Under the pieces are notes generated by a model. That model saw nothing but the letters and a program-made list of their open reading frames with translations, had not been told where the DNA came from and ran no database searches. A stretch of DNA of 21,576 nucleotides, taken from positions 1 through 21,576 of the forward strand of contig CAJXBY010000027.1 in NCBI GenBank assembly GCA_913051905.1. Direction: 5' to 3'. Positions 14,939-21,576 of this stretch are shown piece by piece. The DNA is from an uncultured Gammaproteobacteria bacterium (GTDB lineage: Bacteria > Pseudomonadota > Gammaproteobacteria > Arenicellales > UBA868). The position numbers and the translations under genes are program-made. Every line of letters begins with the position of its first letter. Within the stretch, counting starts at the first letter, position 1.

Positions 14939-16146
14939 AAAGCAGAACCTGGGGTGCAGCTGTCATCCTCGCCACGGGCTTTGTACTGCTGCTCTACAAC
15001 GGGGGATCGCGATTCACGATGGGCCTGATGCTAAAGCCCATGGCAGATGACCTGAACTGGAGCCGGGCCACTTTGTCGTTGACAGTGACGGTATTCATGG
15101 GGGTCTCAGCACTTGTCCTGCCCTTTATCGGCCGACTGGTCGACCGGTACAACATCCGAACCGTGCTCCTGACCTCGCTTTTCCTGTCCAGCGTGAGCAT
15201 TGCGATGATGAGTGTGATCCGTACACCCTTACAGGCCATAGTGCTGTACGGTGTACTGTTCGGACTGGCCACGGCCGGCACCTCGGTGGCACCCATCGGC
15301 GTGATGGTCAGTCGCTGGTTTCCCGAGCGTCTCGGGACAGCGAACAGCATCGCGATTTCGGGAATGGGCATCGGTCAACTGGTCATCATACTGTTACTCA
15401 CATCCCAGCTCGAGGTCCTGGGCTGGCGCGGTTCTTTCCTGGCTCTGGCAGGTCTTGGACTGGTGCTGATCGTGCCGCTGGTGCTGCTGAAGATCCCACT
15501 GACGGCACCCGCGGAGGCGTCGGGCGGAAAGGGTTCTTCCACCAGCGGCGGGCCGCAATGGACCGTTTCGGCCTCTTTGCGTGAACCGAAGCTCTGGTAT
15601 CTCATCGTGATCTATGCGATCTGCGGGTTCCAGGACTTTTTCATCGCTACCCATGTAGTGGCCTATGCACGCGACCAGGGCATCGGTACCGTTCTGTCCG
15701 GTAACCTGTATGCTTTGATGGGCCTGGTCGGACTCGCGGGTGTGCTCGCGGCTGGATTGGCGTCTGACCGGTTCGGCCCGGTCCTGCCGACACTGGTGTG
15801 CTTTGTCCTGCGGATCGCGCTGTTCGGGGTGGTCATGATCACCGAATCCGTTTTCGCGATTATCGGTTTTGCCTTGGTATTCGGGTTCACCTTCTGGATC
15901 ACAGCACCTTTGACCATTGTCTTTGTCCGCCAGTATTTCGGCACAGCCCACCTGGGCACGCTGACCGGGATTATCGTCATGGTCCACCACGCTGCCGGTG
16001 GTCTGGGCGCCTACGTCGGCGGTGCCGCGTATGATCTCTTTGGCAATTACCAGGCTGTTTTCCAATTGATGCTGATCCTCTCTGTCGTGGCACTGTTGGT
16101 CCCCTGGCTGGCAGCCCGCACAGGCCACGCTGCACCCGGGCCTTAG
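14935..16146 (+). CDS. MFS transporter
   Basis: A 403-residue membrane protein with about 12 hydrophobic segments. The loop after helix 2, GRLVDRYNIRTVLLTSLFLS, matches the MFS motif A position (G-x3-D-R-x-R/K). The N-terminal pattern, including SRFTMGLMLKPMADDLNWSR, and the helix 5 stretch ISGMGIGQLVI resemble the monocarboxylate/oxalate-formate (OFA/MCT-like) branch. A non-conserved loop with a short Gly/Ser-rich stretch (about 195-208) separates the two halves. Its ATG overlaps the methyltransferase stop by four bases (ATGA). It may carry a small organic anion. The family call is secure; the substrate is unknown. The stop is TAG at 16146. Confidence 0.9.
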   Translation: MKSRTWGAAVILATGFVLLLYNGGSRFTMGLMLKPMADDLNWSRATLSLTVTVFMGVSALVLPFIGRLVDRYNIRTVLLTSLFLSSVSIAMMSVIRTPLQAIVLYGVLFGLATAGTSVAPIGVMVSRWFPERLGTANSIAISGMGIGQLVIILLLTSQLEVLGWRGSFLALAGLGLVLIVPLVLLKIPLTAPAEASGGKGSSTSGGPQWTVSASLREPKLWYLIVIYAICGFQDFFIATHVVAYARDQGIGTVLSGNLYALMGLVGLAGVLAAGLASDRFGPVLPTLVCFVLRIALFGVVMITESVFAIIGFALVFGFTFWITAPLTIVFVRQYFGTAHLGTLTGIIVMVHHAAGGLGAYVGGAAYDLFGNYQAVFQLMLILSVVALLVPWLAARTGHAAPGP

Positions 16147-16153
16147 GTTCTTT

Positions 16154-16173
16154 CGCATGATCACACGCATGAT
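16154..16173. repeat. Direct repeat, possible operator half-sites
   Basis: CGCATGAT occurs at 16154-16161 and again at 16166-16173, 12 bases apart, close to one helical turn. It lies between the MFS stop and the GGT-type gene. It may be a regulator site or chance. Confidence 0.2.
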
Positions 16174-16262
16174 TGCGTCCAGCCATGAGTTGGAGTGTCT
16201 AGCAGGGGCGCCTTTGCGGGACGCCGCTGCGGTCGTATGATTGGCTGACACGCTTCAGTACC

Positions 16263-16267
16263 AGGGA
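16263..16267 (+). promoter_or_regulatory. Ribosome binding site deciding a TTG start
   Basis: AGGGA ends seven bases before TTG 16275. The ATG at 16287, four codons later, has no comparable motif. Confidence 0.5.
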
Positions 16268-16274
16268 CGAAAAT

Positions 16275-17885
16275 TTGCCGCGATCAATGGTTGTCAGCCT
16301 GCAGCCGGATGCTGTCGAAGCCGGGGCGACCGTGCTTCGGGACGGTGGCAACGCCGTCGATGCGGCACTGGCCCTGGCATTCGTACAGACCGTGGTGGAC
16401 CCCATGATGTGCGGCATCGCCGGCTTCGGCAGTATGCACCTGTATCTGCCACAGGCCGGAGTACATGAGATCGTCGATTTCCACGGACGGGTACCGGCCG
16501 CAGCAGCGCCCGATATGTGGAAGGACCGGATTATCGGAGAGACCGAAGATGGTTTCGGTTTCATCCTTGAAGATGCGATAAATGACATCGGCTACCAGTC
16601 CATTACCACCCCAGGGACCCTGAAAGCCTTCTGGCAGGCCCACCAGCGCTTCGGTTCCAGACCCTGGCGTGACCTGCTTCAACCGGCAATCCACTATGCG
16701 TCTGACGGTTATGTTGTTACGCCGGGTGTCTATGGCTACTGGACAGGGACGGGTCTGCCCGGACGGGTCAGCGTAGAGGATAGACTCGGATTCTGCGCCG
16801 ATGGGCGGCAGGTCTACTTTGATGCAGATGGCCGGGTGAAGCCAACCGGGAGCACCGTCCGTAATCCCGGACTGGCCCGATCCTACGAGCGGCTGGCCGC
16901 GGAGGGCGCAGAGATTTTCTACGCCGGTGATATTGCCCGGCAGATCGATGCGGACATGCAACGTAACAACGGGCTGCTGAACGCCGGTGATCTTGCGGAC
17001 TATGAGACAGAGTCACATACGCCTTTGTGGGGTGACTATCGTGGCTTGAAGGTTGCGACCAATCATCCGCCAGGTGGCGGAATCATGGTCATCGAGATGC
17101 TCAATATCCTGGAACAATTCGATCTTTCTGCCATGGGCCACAATTCGCCGGACTATATCCGCACGGTTGCCGAAGCGATGAAAATCGCCACCGCTGACAA
17201 GGACAATCATGTCGGCGACCCCCGCTTTGTTGACGTGCCGGTCGAGCAGCTGACCAGCAAGGACTATGCGGTAGAGCAGGCCAACGCGATACAGCGCGGG
17301 GAGAAGGCACATGTCGAACGCCTTTCGCTGAGGGAGTCTCCTGGTACGACTCATCTGTGTGTATCCGACAGTGAAGGCAACATTGTCTCCATGACCCATT
17401 CCTTGGGCATGATGTCCGGGGTGATTACCCCAGGTCTGGGGTTCATGTACAACGGCTGCATGGGTGTGTTCGATCCCCGCCCGGGCCGGGCCGGTTCTAT
17501 TGCACCGGGAAAGTCCCGTTTCAGTTCAATCTGTCCGACCATTCTGTTCGACGGGGACCGTCCTGTTTTGGCGCTGGGTGCGCCTGGCGGTACACAGATT
17601 GCCATGGGTGTGCTGCAGACCATACTGAACGTCGTGGATTTCGGCATGACACCCCAGGCCGCTGTTCTCGCACCGCGCTTCTCCGCGACCAGTGACAGTA
17701 TCACCGTGACGGCCCGTATTCCGCGCTACAGCTACGCCGAGCTGGAAGATGCCGGTTACCGTTTTATTCGCAGCGCTTCGAGCTATGACATCGCTTCAGT
17801 GCATGCCATCGGCTTTGACCGGAACCGCGAACCCTCGGGCGGTGCCGACATTGTCTACGGAGCGGGCATGGCGCTCACGGTCTGA
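16275..17885 (+). CDS. Gamma-glutamyltransferase-fold N-terminal nucleophile hydrolase
   Basis: A 536-residue protein of the GGT family. Its N-terminus, VVSLQPDAVEAGATVLRDGG, and the core TTPGTLKAFW are typical. Autocleavage is expected before Thr358 in PGTTHLCVSD, leaving a 179-residue small subunit that starts with the catalytic threonine. The SRFSSICPT and GAPGGTQI motifs correspond to E. coli Ser462-Ser463 and Gly483-Gly484. The residues that hold the gamma-glutamyl group in E. coli GGT differ: by alignment Arg114 is His70, Asn411 is Gly378, Gln430 is Cys395 and Asp433 is Val398. There is no signal peptide, so it is probably cytoplasmic, like HpxW (oxamate hydrolase) and YwrD. It may act as an amidohydrolase on another acyl group. 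The start is TTG 16275 with AGGGA upstream. Confidence 0.85.
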   Translation: MPRSMVVSLQPDAVEAGATVLRDGGNAVDAALALAFVQTVVDPMMCGIAGFGSMHLYLPQAGVHEIVDFHGRVPAAAAPDMWKDRIIGETEDGFGFILEDAINDIGYQSITTPGTLKAFWQAHQRFGSRPWRDLLQPAIHYASDGYVVTPGVYGYWTGTGLPGRVSVEDRLGFCADGRQVYFDADGRVKPTGSTVRNPGLARSYERLAAEGAEIFYAGDIARQIDADMQRNNGLLNAGDLADYETESHTPLWGDYRGLKVATNHPPGGGIMVIEMLNILEQFDLSAMGHNSPDYIRTVAEAMKIATADKDNHVGDPRFVDVPVEQLTSKDYAVEQANAIQRGEKAHVERLSLRESPGTTHLCVSDSEGNIVSMTHSLGMMSGVITPGLGFMYNGCMGVFDPRPGRAGSIAPGKSRFSSICPTILFDGDRPVLALGAPGGTQIAMGVLQTILNVVDFGMTPQAAVLAPRFSATSDSITVTARIPRYSYAELEDAGYRFIRSASSYDIASVHAIGFDRNREPSGGADIVYGAGMALTV

Positions 17886-17904
17886 CTTAGCCGGCCGGGA
17901 CCGT
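17877..17904. terminator. Candidate shared hairpin between convergent genes
   Basis: ACGGTC (17877-17882) pairs perfectly with GACCGT (17899-17904) around a GC-rich 16-base loop containing CCGGCCGG. It covers the end of the GGT-type gene and the 18-base gap to the acyl-CoA synthetase stop. There is no T-run on either strand, so it is only a candidate bidirectional terminator. Confidence 0.3.
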
Positions 17905-19505
17905 CAGCGGGTAGTTTCGCGGCTGCGCAGCAGATTGCGCTGAATCTTGCCGCTGACGGTTTTCGGCAGTTCGTCGATGAATTCGATCGAGCGAGGATAT
18001 TTATACGGGGCGGTGTACTGTTTGACGTGGTTCTGAAGTTCAGCAACGAGATCCCGTCTGCTGCTCTTGGCGTCAGGATCGGCAAGTACCACGAATGCTT
18101 TTACGATCTCCCCCCGCTCCAGATCTGGTATGCCCACTACTGCGCTCTCCTGAACCGCGGGGTGGCGAATCAGCGCGTTTTCGACCTCCTGTGGACCGAT
18201 CCTGTAGCCGGCCGAACTGATGATGTCGTCTGTCCGGCCGACATAGAAGAAATACCCGTCGCCATCCTGGTAAACGTTGTCGCCGGTGCGGAACCATTGA
18301 CTGTTGGCAGTTCTTAAAAGCGCCTGCTCGGTGCGCTCAGGGTCGTTCCAGTAGCCCAGCATCATTTGCGGGCTCGGCAGCTGGATCAACAGCTCGCCCT
18401 GGTCCCCGGGTCCGCCCAGTGAACCATCCGCTCTGAGTAATCCGGTTTCTATGCCTGGCAGCGGCCGCCCCATGGAGCCTGGTTTGACGGGCATCCAGGG
18501 ATAGTTCAGTACCGTCATCAGGATCTCGGTCTGGCCATAGCCGTCGAGCAGCGGAACCCCCGTCAGGACCTGCCAGGCCTCGAGAACCTCGGGATTGACC
18601 GACTCGCCGGCGGAAACGGTCAGTTTCAATGTCGAGATATCGATGTCCGAGATGTCTTCCCGGATCAGCCGCCGGAGTTCGGTGGCTGCCGCACAGAACA
18701 CTGTAACAGCGTAGCGCTCGATCAGTTCAAATCGTCGGCGAGGTTCAAACGGGCCGTCGTAGAAGAACACCGCACTGCCCTGGCTCCACGGTCCGAACAG
18801 AATGCTGGTGCCGGCCTTGGACCAGCCGGTATCGGCTGTACACCACATGGTGTCATCCGGGCCCAATGACAGCCAATGGCGGGCTGAAAGTCGCCAGGCG
18901 TAGAGGCTACGGGCCGGATGGCAGACGCCCTTGGGGTCACCGGTTGAACCGGAGGTGTAGTACATGATGGCCGGTTCTTCCAAGCCAAGGTCACAAGCGT
19001 CGAAGTTCTGCTTACAGCGTCGGATTGCCTCATGACCGGCCCAGCCGGTCACCGACCGGTCGACGACGAGTTTTGCCCTGAGCACTCGAAGGTGGTCATT
19101 GAATTTGGGGCACTGGTCGGCAACGGTGATTACGGCAATAGCCTGAGAGTGGTTCACCCGATAAGTGACGTCTTTCTCAGTCAGCATCGTGATACACGGA
19201 ATCGGCACTGCTCCCACTTTGAAGCACGCAGTCAGGCAGATCTGCCACTCCGGAATTCTCGGTAGCATAACGATGACACGGTCACCGCAGCCGATCCCCT
19301 GCGCTGACAGCCAGTTCGCAACCTGATTGGAACGCCTGGCGATATCCGAAAAGGTCAGAACACGTTCGTGACCCGCCGCGTCGCACCAGATCAACGCAAT
19401 TTTGTTGGAGTCTCTGGCAAACCGGTCGACCACGTCCCGCCCAAAATTGAATGTTGCAGGCAGGTCAAGACGATGAGAACGACAGACCGATTCATAATGG
19501 TTCAT
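17904..19505 (-). CDS. Acyl-CoA synthetase, AMP-forming, medium-chain type
   Basis: A 533-residue cytoplasmic enzyme of the ANL superfamily. The phosphate-binding loop YYTSGSTGDPKG, the YGQTE adenylate motif, WFRTGD with its ribose-binding aspartate, YRIGPQEVENAL, and the C-terminal KTVSGKIQR with catalytic Lys520 are all present in order. The TSGSTGDPKG and YRIGPQEVE forms and the length fit the medium-chain (ACSM/benzoate-type) branch. It couples ATP hydrolysis to joining a carboxylic acid to CoA through an acyl-adenylate. ATG 19505 has AGAGGG six bases upstream; a TTG at 19511 lies directly against that motif and is less likely. It ends 18 bases from the GGT-type gene in convergent order. 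The substrate could be a medium-chain fatty or aryl acid. Confidence 0.92.
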   Translation of the reverse strand: MNHYESVCRSHRLDLPATFNFGRDVVDRFARDSNKIALIWCDAAGHERVLTFSDIARRSNQVANWLSAQGIGCGDRVIVMLPRIPEWQICLTACFKVGAVPIPCITMLTEKDVTYRVNHSQAIAVITVADQCPKFNDHLRVLRAKLVVDRSVTGWAGHEAIRRCKQNFDACDLGLEEPAIMYYTSGSTGDPKGVCHPARSLYAWRLSARHWLSLGPDDTMWCTADTGWSKAGTSILFGPWSQGSAVFFYDGPFEPRRRFELIERYAVTVFCAAATELRRLIREDISDIDISTLKLTVSAGESVNPEVLEAWQVLTGVPLLDGYGQTEILMTVLNYPWMPVKPGSMGRPLPGIETGLLRADGSLGGPGDQGELLIQLPSPQMMLGYWNDPERTEQALLRTANSQWFRTGDNVYQDGDGYFFYVGRTDDIISSAGYRIGPQEVENALIRHPAVQESAVVGIPDLERGEIVKAFVVLADPDAKSSRRDLVAELQNHVKQYTAPYKYPRSIEFIDELPKTVSGKIQRNLLRSRETTR

Positions 19506-19991
19506 GTTCAACCCTCTACACCATCACAGTTCGGGGTCGGATCCGGCGCTACCGGTGACACCGAATCTCAGACTGGTCCATAAAACCGCCAAGTGTGTCT
19601 ACCTTACTTCCGAGACAGCGAATCATGATTTTGTGTCCCCGGGGGCAGTCTATACGTTGGGCCCACGCCTTGTCTTAACCGGACAGCGGCCGTTCGTCCT
19701 GCGACGTAGCCAGTCCAGGACGGCAGTACGAGCACGAACTCGGCTCTGTGACTGAAGGCGATCAGTCTTTGAGGGACGTGCGATGTGCTGTTTCAGTTGA
19801 CGGGTTGAGAAAACTATGCGAGAAGACCTTCTGGCTTACCGATCCCTGTTTTCCCAGTCGTAGGCCTGCCGAGACGAAGAACAGCTTGCTGGACTCCGCG
19901 AGGGTCCGAGAGTCAATCATTAGCTGATACCAGCGGTGCTGCTTGCGACCGGCGTGGTATCGTTTCATCGGCTTTGATCAAAATAGAGAAA
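19506..19991. other. 486-base intergenic region between divergent genes
   Basis: This is the longest gene-free stretch of the window. It separates the acyl-CoA synthetase (minus) from the MetE-like gene (plus), so it should hold both promoters. I see the synthetase ribosome binding site (19512-19517, minus strand) and a hairpin at 19926-19961. Short frames on both strands (19504-19755 plus, 19762-19968 minus) do not look protein-like. I could not recognise a tRNA, a SAM or cobalamin riboswitch, or a convincing sigma-70 promoter. Confidence 0.5.
19926..19961 (+). promoter_or_regulatory. Hairpin in the leader of the MetE-like gene
   Basis: GATACCA (19926-19932) pairs with TGGTATC (19955-19961), seven perfect pairs. 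Inside, CGGT pairs with ACCG to extend the stem past a small bulge, leaving a 10-base loop. It ends about 30 bases before ATG 19992. It may be a leader RNA element, an attenuator or an operator palindrome. Confidence 0.35.
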
Positions 19992-21062
19992 ATGGCTATG
20001 TCAAACCAGCCCTTGCCGGCAGGTCCTTTCGTCACTACTGTGGTTGGCAGTCTGCCTAAGCCTGCCTGGCTGCAGGAGAAACTCCCACTCAACGCCAGTG
20101 GCAAGCAGGTCCACGGTAAGGGAGCAACCTGGCTTTTGGAAGGTGAGCAGCTGCACGCCGCCCAGGATGATGCCGTCAGAGTCGCCCTGCATGACCAGAA
20201 TCAGGCGGGTATCGACGTGGTCAGCGATGGCGAGCAGCGCCGGACCTCGTACGTGACCACTGTGGTCTCGCAGCTTGCGGGATTCGACTACAGCGTCATG
20301 GGTAAAAAATGGGTGCGGAATAATCGCCGGCTCGCCGAAGTCGGACGCTGCACCGGTGCGGTGGACTGGCAGAAGCCTGTGCTGGTTGATGACCTGCGTT
20401 TTACCTTGGCCCACACGTCCCAGCCGGTCAAGATCACGTTACCCGGTCCGATGACAGTCGTAGATTCGACACTGGATGAGTTCTATGGTGACGAGCGCAC
20501 CCTGGCGATGGCTGTCGCGACAGCCATCAACAAGGAAGCCCGCGCCCTGGATGCGCTGGGTCCTGCGGTCATCCAGTTCGACGAACCGGTGTTCAGCCGT
20601 TATCCGGACAAGGTTGCAGAGTGGGGGATCGATGCGCTGGACTGCTGCATCGAGGGCATCGAAGCTGCGACCTGTGTGCACGTGTGCTACAGCTACCCGA
20701 TGCCGGGTGTTCCACGGCCTATCGTCGACAGTTACCCTTCCGTTCTTGCAGAGCTCGAGCGCTCACAGGTTGATCAACTGGCGTTGGAGTTCGAGGCGTC
20801 GGGTCTGAGTCCGCAGCTGCTGCAACACTGTCCGTCGAAGACTGTGCTCTTCGGTTGTATCGACAATGGGGCGCTGGGTTTTGAGCATGTTGAGACCGCC
20901 GAGCAGGTCGCCGACAGGCTGCTGGCTGCCGCCGAGTACCATTCCCCGGACAAAATTCAGGCCGCTCCGGACTGTGGACTGCTGCCGTTGGATATCAAGA
21001 TCGCGCGGCGTAAGCTCGAGGTCATGGTGGCCGGTGCCCGTCTGGCACGCAGCAGGCTCTGA
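19992..21062 (+). CDS. MetE C-terminal-domain-like methyltransferase, compact form
   Basis: A 356-residue protein matching the catalytic C-terminal barrel of cobalamin-independent methionine synthase and lacking the roughly 400-residue N-terminal domain of E. coli MetE. The zinc ligands are in place: His230 and Cys232 (VHVCYSYP), Glu266 (LALEFE) and Cys328 (APDCGL), matching E. coli His641, Cys643, Glu665 and Cys726. VVGSLPKP (17-24), VSDGEQRR (77-84) and QFDEPVFS (195-202) match the substrate-site segments. It could methylate homocysteine, as proposed for compact core-MetE (Mes) proteins, or transfer a methyl group to or from another thiol. ATG 19992 follows AGAG; the TTG at 19974 would add six residues with no ribosome binding site. 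It converges with the BKACE gene. Confidence 0.85.
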   Translation: MAMSNQPLPAGPFVTTVVGSLPKPAWLQEKLPLNASGKQVHGKGATWLLEGEQLHAAQDDAVRVALHDQNQAGIDVVSDGEQRRTSYVTTVVSQLAGFDYSVMGKKWVRNNRRLAEVGRCTGAVDWQKPVLVDDLRFTLAHTSQPVKITLPGPMTVVDSTLDEFYGDERTLAMAVATAINKEARALDALGPAVIQFDEPVFSRYPDKVAEWGIDALDCCIEGIEAATCVHVCYSYPMPGVPRPIVDSYPSVLAELERSQVDQLALEFEASGLSPQLLQHCPSKTVLFGCIDNGALGFEHVETAEQVADRLLAAAEYHSPDKIQAAPDCGLLPLDIKIARRKLEVMVAGARLARSRL

Positions 21063-21142
21063 GCCCGGGCCGATTCTGGCCGAAAGACGTGATCGGGTGG
21101 TCGCCGCAGTCTAGCTGCGTTCTGACGCGGGCCAGATCATCC

Positions 21143-21576
21143 TTAGAAAGCCACTTGGTCTGCCCCTTTCAGGGCCAGCATCTCTCTGGCTTCATCCGGC
21201 GTTGCGATCTCCAGAGACAATCTTTCCAGGATTCGCCGGACGATTGAGACCTGTTCTGCGTTGGACGTTGCCAGGCGGCCTTTGCCGGCATAAAGACTGT
21301 CTTCAAGACCGACCCGGACGTTGCCCCCCATAACAGCACTCATGGTCACCAGTGGAATCTGGTGTCGGCCACCGGCCAATACACTCCAGATGTACTGGTC
21401 TCCGAAAAGCTTGTCGGCAATACGGCGCATGTGTGTGACGTTCTCCGGGTCAGCGCCGATGCCGCCCAGGATGCCGAAGATCGACTGAATGAACAACGGT
21501 GGTTTGACCAGGCCCCGGTCGAGGAAATGAGCCAGGTTGTACAGGTGGCCGATGTCGTAGCATTCGAACTCGAAGC
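21143..21576 (-). CDS. BKACE (DUF849) beta-keto acid cleavage enzyme, C-terminal part
   Basis: This is the 3' part of a gene entering from the right edge; about 143 codons are visible and the start is outside the window. The C-terminal family signature is clear: GGNVRVGLEDSLYAGKGRLA followed by SNAEQVSIVRRILE and ATPDEAREMLALKG. The first visible residues, FECYDIGHLYNLAHF, and the segment PPLFIQSIFGILGG also fit. Characterised BKACE enzymes such as Kce condense a beta-keto acid with acetyl-CoA to give acetoacetate and a new CoA ester, using zinc. The residues that fix the beta-keto acid substrate are mostly upstream, so specificity cannot be read here. It converges with the MetE-like gene, 80 bases away, and that gap holds a weak CGCAG/CTGCG inverted repeat. 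Confidence 0.9.
   Translation of the reverse strand, partial: FEFECYDIGHLYNLAHFLDRGLVKPPLFIQSIFGILGGIGADPENVTHMRRIADKLFGDQYIWSVLAGGRHQIPLVTMSAVMGGNVRVGLEDSLYAGKGRLATSNAEQVSIVRRILERLSLEIATPDEAREMLALKGADQVAF

Noticed and set aside
15394..16251. Long minus-strand frame of 285 codons across the MFS gene
   Set aside because: It is low-complexity, rich in His, Asp and Gln, and antisense to a clear membrane transporter.
19506..19991. SAM, SAH or cobalamin riboswitch upstream of the MetE-like gene
   Set aside because: I looked for the conserved core sequences of these classes and did not find them; only a simple hairpin is visible.

Overview
The window looks like a chromosomal segment of a gammaproteobacterium, probably an environmental heterotroph. 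This is inferred from the tesA / ybbA-type ABC ATPase / ybbP-type FtsX permease block at 10285-14043, a divergent arrangement known from Gammaproteobacteria such as E. coli, and from GC-rich third codon positions. There is no rRNA, tRNA, CRISPR array, insertion sequence or phage gene. Genes are dense, on both strands, and many use GTG or TTG starts.

Layout. 1-1096 (minus): the 5' end of a class I methyltransferase cut by the window edge, and a crotonase-fold acyl-CoA enzyme with an Asp-type (PaaG-like) active site. 1270-3933 (plus): a class II aldolase/adducin-type protein, a two-membrane-segment orphan, and a glyoxalase/VOC plus double-cupin fusion. 3983-4963 (minus): an EamA/DMT exporter. 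5182-9207 (plus): an SLT lytic transglycosylase lipoprotein, an MscS channel, a reductive-dehalogenase-like corrinoid/2x[4Fe-4S] protein and a second EamA/DMT transporter. 9216-10168 (minus): a glutathione S-transferase and a small unknown ORF. 10285-14043: divergent tesA and ybbA/ybbP-type genes, whose start codons overlap in one CATG. 14105-16146 (plus): a methyltransferase and an MFS transporter joined by an ATGA overlap. 16275-17885 (plus): a gamma-glutamyltransferase-fold protein whose usual glutamyl-binding residues appear changed. 17904-19505 (minus): a medium-chain-type acyl-CoA synthetase. 19992-21062 (plus): a MetE C-domain-only protein. 21143-21576 (minus): the 3' part of a BKACE (DUF849) enzyme.

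How the genes fit together. The crotonase, acyl-CoA synthetase, BKACE, class II aldolase-like and cupin genes suggest organic-acid or acyl-CoA catabolism. The two DMT transporters and the MFS transporter suggest solute efflux or uptake. The tesA/ybbAP block and the lytic transglycosylase concern lipid and cell-envelope maintenance. No single pathway can be assembled from the window alone.

The items most worth a second look are the reductive-dehalogenase homologue with no Tat signal and no RdhB partner, the GGT-fold enzyme with an altered substrate pocket, the compact MetE-like protein with a possible leader hairpin, the VOC-cupin fusion, and the CATG-shared divergent start. All calls rest on reading motifs in the sequence; no database search was possible.
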